Assembly (NCBI GenBank): GCA_028023455.1
Contig: JAQFVV010006215.1
Coordinates: 10,623,950 to 10,687,949, forward strand
Reading direction: 5' to 3'
Origin: Epiperipatus broadwayi
Taxonomy: Eukaryota > Onychophora > Udeonychophora > Euonychophora > Peripatidae
Length of the DNA: 64,000 bases
Position 1 is the stretch's first letter; every line of letters starts with the position of its first letter. Below the pieces are notes generated by a model. It made no database searches. It saw only the letters and a program-made list of their open reading frames with translations, and was not told where the DNA came from. Shown in pieces: positions 1 through 11,422 of the stretch. The position numbers were made by a program, and so were the translations under genes.

Positions 1-1439
1 AAGAAAAATAAAAATTAAAAGGAAGCATATTGATTAATAGTTGAATTTTGATTAACTTTTCTTTATGTAATAATCAGTTTAGAAATATTAGAATTAATAC
101 CAAATTTAGATATATATATAATATTCAGTGATAATTTGTTATATTTATATGTATTAACATAATTAGTGTTTATGGTAGGTATTTATTATTTCACCTCTTT
201 AAAAATGAATGCATTTTCAGTACACTGACTTGAAAGAACTAAAATAATAAACTCCTAAAATAAAAATTTATTTATTACTATGCATGCTAATAAATATACA
301 TGGGGGGGGGGGGTGACTAAGCATGCATTAACTAAAATAAAATGCAACTGACTTAAAGGGCTCATTAAAATGTAAGACTGCAACTAAAATCAAAATTCTA
401 AAATAAATTATGAGTGTCAAAATACTACTGCATTTAATTTATCTGGTCTTTGTGTTGAAAACATACTATAATAAAAAGTAGCAATTTATTATTTCCATTA
501 GCATTATTGACATAATATCATTTTCCATTCATCTTGAAATTCATTCAATTAATTACCTGCTATTTCAAAAAATTGAATAATTTAATATTTTTTAGCTTTC
601 ATTTTTATTATAGCTATAATTGTAAAATAAAAATTTACTTCTAATAAATTTTTTTCTTTTCTAATTAAAACAAATTATTAAATTAAAAAAAATATATTAA
701 AAAAAGATTCTTAAATAATTTCATATTCCTTACTAGATAATTAAATTACAAAAAAATCAAGCTTATTTGCAAGTTCTATATATAACATAGATAATTAAAG
801 ATTCTTTTGCTAAATGAAATTCTTATAGTTTATCAAAAATGCAATGATAGCTTTTCACATAGTTGGCGGTTAATGTTCATCCATGAAAAATTACATTATA
901 ATTAAAATTTAAAATTTCATATTGATTTTTGAATATATCTAATCAATGTCTACAAAGTTAATAATATTCAGGAAGTGTGTTAAACATCATCAATTTTCAA
1001 TGAAAGGCTTAGTTTCACATACCTTTAGAAATTATTTTTCAAACAAAAAAAAAAATAATAATAATTTTTCAGACTTTAAATGGCAGATAATATGAATGAG
1101 GTTGTAAAGATTATGAATATGTGAAATGAGAGTTGTTGAAATGGAAAAAAATTATGATTTAGTGTAGAGAAGTTTCAGAAATTATAACAATTCTTCTACA
1201 GAAAGATTTTCTATTCATAAATTTATTTTCAACTTTTCCTAGCATCTTATTGCTACAAATGTTGGATTCTTCATGACTGTCCTCCATTAATTTTCAGAAT
1301 TCACTCATTCAAAATTATTAGAAGTGAAACTTAACAACTTAATCTTTTTGCATCATTGTAAAAATTATAATCCTAAAATCAATGCAAATTATTAAATGAT
1401 GAAAACTATTTGTCAAAATCATCTCCAAGCCAGAAAGAG
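1..1439. other. AT-rich stretch without a recognisable gene
   Basis: Long A and T runs with no open frame of note and no repeat family that I recognise. The only striking local feature is a run of 12 G at 302-313, unusual in this base composition. Confidence 0.6.
302..313 (+). repeat. G12 homopolymer
   Basis: Twelve consecutive G residues in otherwise AT-rich sequence. A second run of 14 G lies at 13658-13671. Either may be an unstable mononucleotide tract or a sequencing length artefact. Confidence 0.9.
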
Positions 1440-2930
1440 ACCAATTTTTATTATCATCACTTTCAACTATTATTGATCTATGGCAGAATGTAGTTCTTTC
1501 CATGTTTAAACCAGTTTCTCTTATCCATCTTACTTGTTATCTCTTTCTAGGTCTTTACAATCTTATGAGATCTAGTTAAGGACTTCATATATTATTATCT
1601 CTTGTAGATTCATTTCAGAAAGTCTTCTAATTCTTTCAATGTTGTCAATAATATCTGTTTGTTCTCTCACACCTACATTTTTGCTTTTGATCTCTTTTTT
1701 TTATTCCCAATATACATTTTTCCATTTGTTGAGAGGTCTAAAATCTTCATATTGTTTTTTTTTTAAGTCTACATGTAAGAATTGGTAAAACACATTTATT
1801 AAAAAACTTTTTTCTACTCACATACACATGTTTCCTTTTAGTATTAAATTATTTCTATCAAAAGCACTTTATCCAAGTATAATTCTACGATTAATTTCAT
1901 ACACTGTTTGTATTAATAATCTGACCATAGTATTTATAATTGTAGCATTATTCCTGCTTTATCAATCCTAATTTTGTTTTGAGAAAATCCATAAACATTT
2001 AATTTTTTTAATATTTGTCTTTAATCTTACTTTCTCAATTTCATCTGCAAAAACAACCTAATCATCTCCAAAATCTAGATGATTTAAATAAGGTCCATAT
2101 ATTTTTATTCTTTTAGTTTTTCATTTTAAGTCAGAAAACACTTTATTAAAATTCCAAAAAAAAAAAAAACTTTTGCAGATGTGGAATTACCCTTTTGTAC
2201 ATCGTTATCCATATTAATCTTCTTAGTGTCACCATAAAATCCATTGCTATTATATTTTGATAAATTTTCTTCAGGATATGACAATATCCCTGGCCTATAT
2301 GTTGATGGTCAAAAGCTTTAATCATTTTGGAAATACTTATTGAATCAATGCCTTTTCATAATCCAAAGCATAATGGTAATTCATGCTCATTGGTCTTTTT
2401 TTAGTAACTTCTCTCAGTACTTGAATGAGATCCATGTACTAAAACTATTCTTAAATCCAGCATGTTTTTTTTTTGATGATTTGAATCCAGAGTTGACTGT
2501 AGATGATTTGTAATTTTTTTCATATTTAAAAATCTTGTATTACATTGATAATTCTGTAATTTTAAATATTTTTTTATTACCTTCCTTAATATCATTAGTA
2601 CATTCTTCCCATAATTTAATTAATATTTTATCATTTAAAACATTCATTATATAGTTTTGCCAATAATTTTTTTTATTTCTTTACTTGCTTCTTTTAAAAC
2701 ATTGGTAATAACTATCATTTCACAGAGCTTTTCCCTTCTTTGTAGATTTAATTTCATGATTCACCTCTTCATTTAATGCTTAGCAATTGAGAAAACTTTT
2801 TTTTGTTTTTCACTATTATATAATTCTTTATAAAATTCTTACACACATTTTATAATTTGTAATGTAAGTGCAACTATTTAAAATTCATTACATCATCTGG
2901 CATTGCTGAGAAAAAAAGAAAAAAATTAAA
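1440..2930 (-). pseudogene. Decayed RTE-type (BovB-like) LINE, reverse transcriptase half
   Basis: Read on the minus strand from about 2930 down to 1440, the conserved blocks of an RTE-clade reverse transcriptase appear in order. First comes a fingers segment with NHLQSTLDSN (about 2540-2450), matching the family's NRLQ..LD.NQ block. Next is a palm block ALDYEKAL (about 2380-2345), matching the usual FVDYEKAF. Then NHLDFGDD, one stop codon and VVFADE (about 2085-2040) occupy the place of the LRFADDIVLFA catalytic box. Near 1500-1470, TGLNMERTTFCH resembles the C-terminal TAGLNW.ELA tail. Stops and frameshifts break every block, and FADD has become FGDD, so this copy is dead. The endonuclease half is missing here, but an RTE endonuclease fragment lies at 27650-28440 on the same strand; the two need not be one insertion. 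Family assignment rests on remembered motifs. Confidence 0.7.
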
Positions 2931-3202
2931 AGATAAAATTTGATTAATATAAAAGAAAAAAAAATAAATTAAGAGTACATAAATTATATTAACCTTTCTA
3001 TAATGTTCAAAATATATATGTAATTAGTTGTTCAGTTTCTTGTAGAACTTTGCCTATTATGTATATTCAAAGAAAGATAATTAAAATTGCAAAATTTTAA
3101 TTTTATGGTAAGCATTTTTTTTAAATATTTCTTGGAAGATCTTGAATCATGACTCTTGATAAATGAGGTTTAAATTTAATTAATTCTGCTTTTAAAAAAC
3201 CT

Positions 3203-3857
3203 GAATGTGACTTTGGTATTATTTATATTGTAATTGTATCATAAAATTAGATTAATATTGTTTGTTATTCTCATATTATATAGGTTGATGATGATTTTTT
3301 GGCAAATTTTAATTTGGAACTTTTTTTTTAGTTCTATATATGATGAAGGATACTTCATATTACCTTAGCTGTCAGACATTATTTTGATAGGAGTTAAGAT
3401 TTATGGTATTTCTCTTTTGTCTTTCTTGCTTTGTCATTACATTGTTCATTTACAAAAGCCCACAAGTGAAAAATAAAACAAAAATAGAAACAAATTTTAA
3501 TCATTAACTTTTTAAAAAACATTTCAGTGGAACCACAAAGTATGAATGTGACTTTGGTATCTCTTATATTGTAATTATTAGTTGTTATTCCATTATTATA
3601 CAGGTTGATGATGATTTTTTTAAAAATATTAATTTGGAATCTTTTTAGTTCTATAATATGATGAAGGGATATTTCATATTGCCTTATATGTGAGACTTAT
3701 TATTTTGATATGAATTAAGATTTTACGGTATTTCTCTTTTGTCTTTCTTGTTCATTATATTGTTCATTTTCAAAAGCCCACAAGTGAAAAATAAAACACA
3801 AGTAGAAACAAATTCTAATGACTAACTTTTTAAAAAACATTTCAGTGGAACTACAAA
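3203..3857. repeat. Tandem duplication, unit about 341 bp
   Basis: Two adjacent copies, 3203-3543 and 3544-3857. Both start GAATGTGACTTTGGTAT and end near CATTTCAGTGGAAC.ACAAAG. Between them both contain GGTTGATGATGATTTTTT, GGTATTTCTCTTTTGTCTTTC and AAAAGCCCACAAGTGAAAAA. They differ by scattered substitutions and small indels, so this is an old duplication. No coding potential is seen. About 520 bp of plain AT-rich sequence follows. Confidence 0.85.
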
Positions 3858-4381
3858 GTACGCTGCATCTAACTAACTACATGACTTCAATTATATGCTA
3901 TCCAGAGTAAAATGTAAACAAACAAAGAAAAATTTAAATAAGCAAAAAAAAAAACTCCCATTTAAATTCACACACTTTAGCAGCCATTTTTCCCTCACAG
4001 AGTGCTATAGGCAATTATATATGTTAATAAAATTTATTTGGTTATGTTGAAAGCACATACATTTATTGTTCCTTTATTATTCTTTCCAAATTTGATTTGC
4101 TGTATTTTGTGTAAGAAAATATTTTCTGAGTGTAATACTAAACATTTTATAAAACTAAAGTTGATATTGATTTTAAAATAGCAAAATAATTAAAGATCCT
4201 AATTTCTTGATAATAAGAGCACTATTTTGTTTTTATAAGAAAAAAAAGTTATTGAAAAAATATAGAATATTGCCCACATATTTAATAGTGATGAAAGGTT
4301 ATCATTTTGCTATTTACTCTATTTTAAAAATAAAAATACATATGATAGTTAGTTTTTTTTTTCTTATTACTCAGTGAATGA

Positions 4382-5428
4382 ATGCACATACTCAGTAAAA
4401 TATATGTAAATGTGTTCCATCAATTTATTATTAATAACTATTTCATTTATGCTATAATCCGGTTGTCATTGTTGGGAAAGGTCACCCTTCTCAATGCCAT
4501 AGTATTACCAAAAATAACATATTTCCTGGCTGGGTTTTCCCCTACAAAGGCATTCATTTGCAAGGTGAAAACTCAATGCAGAAGACTATGTTGGGGCGGA
4601 AAAGCCCCAGTCATAAGTCTCAGCCATCTCCAAAAACCGAAGGCTCATAATGGGCTTGGACTACATTCAATCTCCACATTCCTATTTCAAAGGACATATA
4701 ATATACTAGTAAAGTTATTTAGCCAAAACCCGTGTATGGAAAGCCCCTTGCCATTGGTGAAGGTAGAACCAACGGATCACCCTACGCCCAAACAAACAAG
4801 CATTTGGTTGCGACAACAAGTGTCAATGATTGTAGGGAAAGCTAAGACATCAGCCACTATGTTTGGCTTCAAGCTTGAATATTGGGAAGCATTTAGTATG
4901 ACACAAAACAATGAGTCCACAGTGGAGGGTCTTCTCTCAATCAACATTCCCAGATTTGCTAGGTTGGCAAAAAGGATAAGACTTGAACCTAAGCTGGTGG
5001 ATTTCCTGATAAAAGTCAACCTCGGAGCCCTCCCAACATGTGCCTTTCGGTGTTACAGGCGGGGATATAGAATAGATCCAATTTGCCTGATGTGTAATAA
5101 AAATGAAGAGACAATGAATCATATCCTAGATCAATGTGAAATATGGAATAATCTACGTGATTGTGCCCTTAAAAGATTCAGGGAAGCAGACATTACAGGT
5201 ACAAATATCGCAAAGGTGGTAAAGGGTGGCCTTTATGGTAAAATTAGACTGGCTACCTTTATAAATTTTGCTATATGGATAGTGAGAAATAAGAGAGTCT
5301 TTGACAATGGATTGAATAATAGTCCAGAAGAGCTTTTTATCAAGTTACTTGGTGAGGCCAAAGAATACGATTGGAAAGTATGCCTGCACTGGTTAGCCAG
5401 TCAGACATGGGACCAACTGGAGATCTGA
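4382..5428 (+). CDS. C-terminal part of LINE ORF2: RT thumb and zinc-knuckle tail
   Basis: A 348-codon open frame. The annotated ATG is probably flanking DNA: recognisable element sequence starts at LLGKVTLLNAIVLPK (about residues 30-45), the block after the RT palm in L1/Tx1-type ORF2 proteins. Next come FSPTKAF, a WGGKAP motif and KPKAHNGLGL, which match the thumb and the F.W.G...KEGGLGLP signature. Residues about 235-252 contain CLMCNKNEETMNHILDQC, the C-x2-C...H-x4-C knuckle found at the C-terminus of many LINE ORF2 proteins. A conserved LATFINFAIWIVRNKRVF block follows. Endonuclease and catalytic RT motifs are absent, so the product cannot transpose. The frame has no stop, so the insertion is younger than the RTE and gypsy remnants here. 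Family is fairly sure; assignment to Tx1 rather than another L1-like clade is tentative. Confidence 0.8.
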   Translation: MHILSKIYVNVFHQFIINNYFIYAIIRLSLLGKVTLLNAIVLPKITYFLAGFSPTKAFICKVKTQCRRLCWGGKAPVISLSHLQKPKAHNGLGLHSISTFLFQRTYNILVKLFSQNPCMESPLPLVKVEPTDHPTPKQTSIWLRQQVSMIVGKAKTSATMFGFKLEYWEAFSMTQNNESTVEGLLSINIPRFARLAKRIRLEPKLVDFLIKVNLGALPTCAFRCYRRGYRIDPICLMCNKNEETMNHILDQCEIWNNLRDCALKRFREADITGTNIAKVVKGGLYGKIRLATFINFAIWIVRNKRVFDNGLNNSPEELFIKLLGEAKEYDWKVCLHWLASQTWDQLEI

Positions 5429-5790
5429 AGATCAAAACACTTAGGTACTTATCGTACTGTCATGGCAAAATTAACTAACTGGACATAATGACTCCTATGC
5501 AGAGTCTAAAAGTTGTCACATTAATATAATCCAGTCCTTTACATTTAATTGTTATTTATTGTTAAAACTCTGAATTTGGTGGTCAACTAATGGACCCAAA
5601 TAATTCCTAAGTAGCTTATTTTTATGTAATTTTCTTTTTTTTTTACCATTAGTTTTCTTATTTATTGTTTTCATTGTAGAGCCACTGCACATTGTAAGCA
5701 TGTAACATATAACAAAAAAGATGTTAAATGATATCCATATGTATCTTCTTAAGGTGTGAATAAAGTTATTTGAAACTATTCTTTATTTAT
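4450..5790 (+). mobile_element. 5'-truncated non-LTR retrotransposon (L1/Tx1-like), 3' end
   Basis: Base composition changes abruptly near 4455, where reverse-transcriptase-like coding begins without its upstream domains. The coding part ends at 5428 and about 330 bp of probable 3' UTR follow, with AATAAA at 5759-5764. Truncation at the 5' side with an intact 3' end is the usual outcome of target-primed reverse transcription. I could not define a target-site duplication. Confidence 0.75.
5759..5764 (+). promoter_or_regulatory. Poly(A) signal AATAAA of the LINE
   Basis: AATAAA followed by AT-rich sequence, 331 bp after the LINE ORF stop. The position suits the element's 3' end, though AATAAA is common by chance in such DNA. 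Confidence 0.4.
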
Positions 5791-6824
5791 AAATGTACTA
5801 TACATATAAAAAAGTGTTTGGGTTATACATATGTGAATGCTGAAAAGTATTGCACATTTGCAGTTCAATAAATGTATATTCTTTTCTAATCAATGTTCAT
5901 CAAAATAACTGTGCTATTATTATACACTATATATTCTTGAACATGATCGGGGCCTGAAACAAAATATAGTTTGGAGCTCCATGTACATTGGTTATATTAT
6001 ATTGGTAATTAGCTAGAAGGAATTTTATTGCAAAATTGGTCAGAAATAAAAAGATAGACTTAAACTGTTAAATATTGTCAAAAAGCTGGCTTGAAATTAT
6101 TATAAGAATGCAAATTAAAAAATGTAATTAATTGCTAGATTTTATTTTATATATAAAAATGCTAAATTGATATATGTTTTTAATGTGTATATAAAATATA
6201 TTATAAACAATGAATTGGTTTGTTGCTCAAGAAATCATGCGATGTTCAAACTATAAATGTCTTGAATTTCAAGAATCTTTAGTTCTCAAATCTTTCACTA
6301 TATGTCAGATAAATTCTATAATACAATTCTTTTTTATGCCGGGACTTGAACCAGATAATAATTAAATTTGATATTTTTATAATAAAATAAATATGTTTTA
6401 ATTTTGTGTATATTCTATAGATATTATTATTGATTATGTTCAGCAGTCTATGGTGCTTTAAAGATATGAGTTGATGCATTGTTTTTTTAATCTGATTTGA
6501 TTGAGGAAACCAAGAATGATAGAAATTATTATAAAGCCTTAATGAAAAAGATAGGTCTTTTGCTGGATGGTACTGCTAATTATGAAATTTGTTAACATAA
6601 TTAAAATTTTACATTTGCAATGGTATTCTTTTCTATACAATTCTTTGGTTATTAACTAATGAAATTTTTAATATAAAATTTTATATGACAGTGAAAAAGG
6701 AAGAAAGCATTGTAGACATTTATCGTTTCTTTTTTTTGAAAGAGATTATGATCGGGATCAATTGATGAGTGCTGATGCGCACAAAATATGTATATTGGAG
6801 ATCATTTATTTTTTCCACATGTAT
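5791..6824. other. AT-rich stretch without a recognisable gene
   Basis: No open frame with plausible codon use and no repeat matched elsewhere in the window. Short ORFs here consist almost wholly of AT-rich codons. Confidence 0.5.
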
Positions 6825-6905
6825 GTGGTCATGTGTATTAGTTGTATAAGATAGAGTGAATGATAGAAGGTAGCTTGGAAATCTGGGTTCAATTCCCCTC
6901 TAATT
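6825..6905 (+). mobile_element. Possible tRNA-derived SINE head
   Basis: GGGTTCAATTCCCC at about 6886 matches a Pol III B box in a short T-arm-like stem. TAGTTGTATAAGATAGAGTG about 50 bp upstream could be a degenerate A box. There is no full cloverleaf that I can draw, and no other copy in the window, so the call is weak. Confidence 0.3.
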
Positions 6906-7078
6906 AAATTTATTTATACATTTTAAAGTGGAACTCTAGTTTATAATAACTTTGTAAATTAAAATTAGATATCATTTTAACTATATGATAATAATGAATA
7001 AGAAATCATATGCTAAAATAATTTTTCTTGTATATTGAATTAATACTATTTATATAATAATTTTATTTTATTTTTCAG

Positions 7079-7122
7079 CTGCTGCAGCAGCAGGTACAAC
7101 AATGGAGGTCCAGTGTGCATGA
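7079..7122 (+). other. Candidate 3'-terminal exon end (or micro-exon)
   Basis: A pyrimidine-rich tract ending TTTTTCAG at 7071-7078 is a good splice acceptor. Directly after it, one frame reads four Ala codons, then GTTMEVQCA and TGA at 7120-7122. The GC-richer CTGCTGCAGCAGCAG stands out from its surroundings. About 2 kb of AT-rich, (TA)n-containing sequence follows, with AATAAA at 9095-9100, which would suit a long 3' UTR. Alternatively CAG/GTACAA at 7091-7096 could be a donor, making a 15-nt exon. In another frame LLQQQVQQW runs on without a stop to 7381. I recognise no protein. A chance CAG repeat after a chance acceptor is also possible. Confidence 0.3.
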
Positions 7123-8914
7123 AACATCATCTAGCAAGCTTTATTTTTTTAATGATATATTTTCTGTAATTTTATCACACATCCTTCCCTTCTTTTCTTT
7201 TTTTAATACCTCCTTATCACTTTTTGTGCATAGCATTTGTTTGGGGCAAGAATATTTTGATTTTTATAAGAAATTCCTAGAGATATTTTTGCTTTACCTA
7301 GAGAAAGTATTACAATTTTATGCAAACATATATATATATAATTATATATATATAAAGAGAGTTTATTTTAAAAAAATTTGAGAAAAAAAAAAAGGAAAAA
7401 AAAATATTACCTCATTTCCCAGTTATTGTACAGAGCAATATTTAATGGTCTTCTGCAAAGATGTGTGTAATATAACAAACAAACAAAAAAGAAAGAATAC
7501 AATCTCTCATGAATTTTCTGAAAGTTTATTTTGTATACATTTTTCTAACAATTTTTTTTTGTTGATGTTTTATATATATATATCTATGGTAATACTAAAA
7601 ACAAGCAAGGATTTTTATTTATTAAAAGAATGATGAATTGATGTAATAATTTATATATATATATATAGATAGACAATACACACATTGTTATATATATATA
7701 CAAATACATTTATGTGTATGCATACTCACACATGTATGTTTGTAAAAGTGTATGTACATATTTATGTGTGTGTGTATGTATATGCATGAATTCAAGTGTA
7801 TATATATAAAATTGCTTGTATATAAGCTAGAACTTAATGCTGATATTTTGCATTTTACTAATCAGTGCAAAATTATTGTTTGCTTGTAGTTTAATTAAGT
7901 TGATAGAATCTTTTTTATTGCATTATGTATTACTTTGCCATGTAGATTCAGATATTCAAAACATCATTTTAAAAAAAAAAGTCACTTAATGCCCCTGTTT
8001 TGTTTTTTAAATATAATTAACTTCTTAATGCTGGATAATATGTATCCTTAAAATTATATTCATAAGTACAAACTTTGAATTTTATTTATTTATTATTATT
8101 ATTATTTTACTTTATATAAAAGTAACAATGAATAATGTATAGACTGATATATATTGTACATCAAAAACAGAAGTGGGTTATTATTATTTGTAAAGGCAGT
8201 TGATTCCTTTCCCTATTCCTTTTAACTTTGTTATTGTAACTTATAAATTTTATTCATGATTTTTTTTTTTTTTAGATATATATATAAACATATTAATTAT
8301 TTTTTTTGTCACTATTCTTTTAATTTATACTTCCATTCCTTCAATTACTGACAAATTAATTAAACTGTACAGGGTACATAACCAGCATTCAAGCATCAAA
8401 GCAGCTGATGTGCGGGACCCCATCAGACATTTCCTTTTTTAAATAAAGGATTAATTATTCTTCCTTATCTCTCTCTTTAAGAAAAATAAACTGAAGCCTA
8501 TAGGCTTTTTTTATTTATATTTAATTTTTTAAAATAAAAAATATTATATATACAGTATATATTTTTTGGATAGATTTATTGTAAATTATGGTGAAAACTT
8601 GCTTTAAGCCAAAAGGCTATGTTTTATGCGAGATCCATTTCATAACCCTATATTTCAGGTTGAATTAATGTGTATATCTAAATTACTTTACCTTTTGGTA
8701 TTAATTGCACATTATTTCTATGTGCCTTTCATGTTATTCTAATTCTCTACTATTTTTTACTCTTTTGTGGAGCAAGAAACTTGTAAAATTTAATCATGTT
8801 TTCAAAATTGTACATATTATGTGCAAAAAAAAAAAAAAAAAAGATCATTATTTTTATAACAAATAAAATGTTTTATTATATCATTCTTGCCTTGAAACAA
8901 AAAATTTAAAAATA
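7123..8914 (+). other. AT-rich, microsatellite-bearing stretch, possibly 3' UTR
   Basis: Contains (TA)n at 7330-7350, 7570-7580 and 7650-7700, a TG/TATG-rich block at 7700-7800, and A17-18 at 8826-8843. No coding frame. It is 3' UTR only if the candidate exon at 7079 is real. Confidence 0.35.
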
Positions 8915-9046
8915 ATCAAATGGATCTCTCATAATGTGCCTGAGGATGGGTGCTACCCGCAATTTAGCATTGATGCTCTTCGCATAGCTCGCATGTTCCT
9001 AAAATATTCATCTCATCCTTTGGCTGAGCTAATACTTGATGAATGA
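8915..9046 (+). other. Orphan coding-like segment ending in a stop
   Basis: A 43-codon frame ending TGA at 9044-9046 has protein-like composition (NVPEDGCYPQFSIDALRIAR, then MFLKYSSHPLAELILDE). It includes Cys, Trp, Pro, Gly and Asp and GC-containing codons (CGC, GGG, CCG), unlike nearby chance ORFs. A poly(A) signal lies 49 nt after the stop at 9095-9100, followed by a GT-rich stretch. No good acceptor lies immediately upstream; the frame stays open back to about 8868. It could be the last coding exon of a host gene, the end of a transposon ORF, or an old gene fragment. I do not recognise the family. Confidence 0.4.
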
Positions 9047-9094
9047 ATGACCATTTCCATGTAATCTATTGTATGTACTTATTTATTCTATGTG

Positions 9095-9100
9095 AATAAA
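9095..9100 (+). promoter_or_regulatory. Poly(A) signal AATAAA with downstream GT-rich element
   Basis: GAATAAAACCCTGTGTTATTT: a canonical hexamer followed within about 10 nt by a GT-rich stretch. It is 49 nt past the stop of the coding-like segment at 8915-9046. Confidence 0.45.
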
Positions 9101-9764
9101 ACCCTGTGTTATTTTAGTGTAAACAATATTTTTTGTTCATTTATTTTAAAATATGTACTTTATTAATATACACTAATTACAGAGTACACAATGAAAATAA
9201 TACAGCATAATATAAATTAAATTTGAAATAGATAATAGTAAATAACTAAAAGTATGTCATTCATTATAGAATTGAAGTGTATATGAAATATTGTTAAATG
9301 ATAACACTCCATTAATGTCAGAATGCAACAGATTTATTCCAACCTTAAAGTTTATGTTTGAAAAAATATCTATAAATTTTTTTTTGGGGTTTTTTCCTTT
9401 TTTTTTTTAATTTTTTTATAGCCAAATAATAGTAAATTGATGGGTTTCTAAATAAGCATATTTCTTTTACATGTATATAAGTTTCGTAACATTTTTTTAA
9501 TAGGTAATCTGATTTGTAATAGCTTGTATCATATTTCAGACATTTTAAATTATTGACTTGTTATGTAATTATATAGATTAATATGTTTATTTGAATGTTT
9601 GTGATAATGCCATTTTACTTGTGTTATATGTTGGATTCTCAATCATCTTGTTTAATTATTAAATTTTTTAGAAAAATTCTAATTTTATTTATACTTTTCT
9701 AACTATAATCAACTACTAGGTAATAATACCCAGGTTAATATAATTTGAGTAGTATTATTCTCTT

Positions 9765-9960
9765 CAGTTGTTGCTGACTTGATCAGTGACATTCTAGCAA
9801 AGGAATTGAACCAGTGACATTTAGATTTGTGAATACTATCAACCTTGGAAAAAATCTAATTGGTTAGAATATCATTTTAAAATCGGTATTCATGACCATA
9901 AAGATTATCAGTTCAATTATTGTGTCACATTGCGTTAAGGCCAGCAATACCTAAAAAAAG
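9765..9960. mobile_element. Two tRNA-derived SINE heads in opposite orientation
   Basis: Plus strand, about 9850-9960: TTGGTTAGAATATC (A box-like), then about 45 nt on ATCAGTTCAATTATTG (B box-like), then GTGTCACATTGCG, a layout typical of mollusc-type tRNA SINEs. Minus strand, about 9850-9765: GGTTGATAGTATTC, then CACTGGTTCAATTCC and TTTGCTAGAATGTCACTG. The two heads abut head to head. Both are diverged and lack a clear tail. Confidence 0.5.
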
Positions 9961-10816
9961 AAAACATTACTATTTAAAATGTATGATATTACTAAGAGTT
10001 TAAAGTTTTTAGCCAATAAACATCATATGACTACCACCTCTTATGCTAAAAGAAATGTAGCAATTCAACTAAATGATGGAAATTGTTCATTACAATTTAT
10101 TTAACAAACATATATATATTTAAGACATTTAACCATTCACAATTATGCATTGTATGCTCAATGCGTAATTGAGCAATCATTAACTATATAGCCTCACGTG
10201 TTTGATCACAAAATATACATCAGTATCTGTTAAATTCTATTTCTAAATAGATACGACTGCTCATGGGTGAATTTGAATCAGTTAGTATACCTTAAATATC
10301 TGGGAAGACCAAAACCAGATTGCTTTATTGTTAAATCTGGGGGAAAATTGTTTTGAAATCTTAAGTGAAACTCTTTATACCAGTCTTTTTATTGTGTGAA
10401 AACCATGATTAAATATCTAGAAAAAAGATTTAGACTTGATGCATATGGTATATAATTAAACATTGTTTCAAATCAGTGATATTTCAATGATCTAATTGAT
10501 ATCTAGTATAGGAATATTTGAATCAATGGGTTTGCTTTTGCAAGGGAGTGTTTTTGAAAATACCAGTAGTATTTTTCATAGTAATATTTAAGTACATTTT
10601 CAGAAATTTGGTATGAATCTTTTTTTTTTCAAATAGGAATATGGTAATTAATAGTAAAAGATATGAGTACTAATGAAGCTGTGTTTTAAAGTGTGCATTA
10701 TTTCAAGTTTTGAGAAAAAAATTTGAGAAAGTTATTCCTAAAATTATTTTAGATCTAAATACTGATACATATCTAAATTAGATCTTGATATTGAAGCTAT
10801 ATATATATGTACACAT

Positions 10817-11192
10817 ATATTTCATGTTCACATATAAAAAATTATAAATAAAATTTAAGTTCAAAAGTTTAATAATTTTTTGTAAATAAAAATTAAATGT
10901 ATATTGTAAATGCACAGATAGAGATATACAGTATAACTAATTATAAAGTTATTTAGCGCTAAATGCAAAATATTTTCTAAAATTTAAAAAGATAATTGTT
11001 TCTAATATTTCATGTTCACATATAAAAAATTATAAACAAAATTTAAGTTCAAAAGTTTAATAATTTTTTGTAAATAAAAATTAAATGTATATTGTAAATG
11101 CACAGATAGAGATATACAGTATAACTAATTATAAAGTTATTTAGTGCTAAATGCAAAATATTTTCTAAAATTTAAAAAGATAATTGATTCTA
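10817..11192. repeat. Tandem duplication, 188-bp unit, nearly identical copies
   Basis: Units 10817-11004 and 11005-11192. I count three differences (AATAAAATTT/AACAAAATTT, TTAGCGC/TTAGTGC, TTGTTTC/TTGATTC), about 98% identity. Flanking repeats are much more diverged, so this duplication is young, or is an assembly artefact. Confidence 0.9.
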
Positions 11193-11413
11193 AATTTAAC
11201 TTAAAAGTTGTTAGTAATTTACACACTCTAGGAAAAGTAGTTAAAATGCTTGTAAACAGATTACTAAATTAAAATTTAGGAGATAAATGATTAAAATAAT
11301 TTAATTAAAAATGCTTTTATTCCCATTCAAAAATAAGTGTGCAAATAAAGTATTGGTCAAGTAAACTCAGACCTCAGCGAAAGTAATGGAATTATCTATA
11401 CCCTATAGATCAA

Positions 11414-11422
11414 AAAATCATA
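11414..11422 (+). promoter_or_regulatory. TATA-like box of LTR D
   Basis: CATAAATAG, at a position comparable with the TATAAATA boxes of LTRs A, B and C (about 2.0-2.2 kb before the LTR end). Confidence 0.35.

Noticed and set aside
7330-7700. (TA)n and TATG-rich repeats as a CRISPR-like or regulatory array
   Set aside because: They are simple microsatellites with no spacers or regular units.
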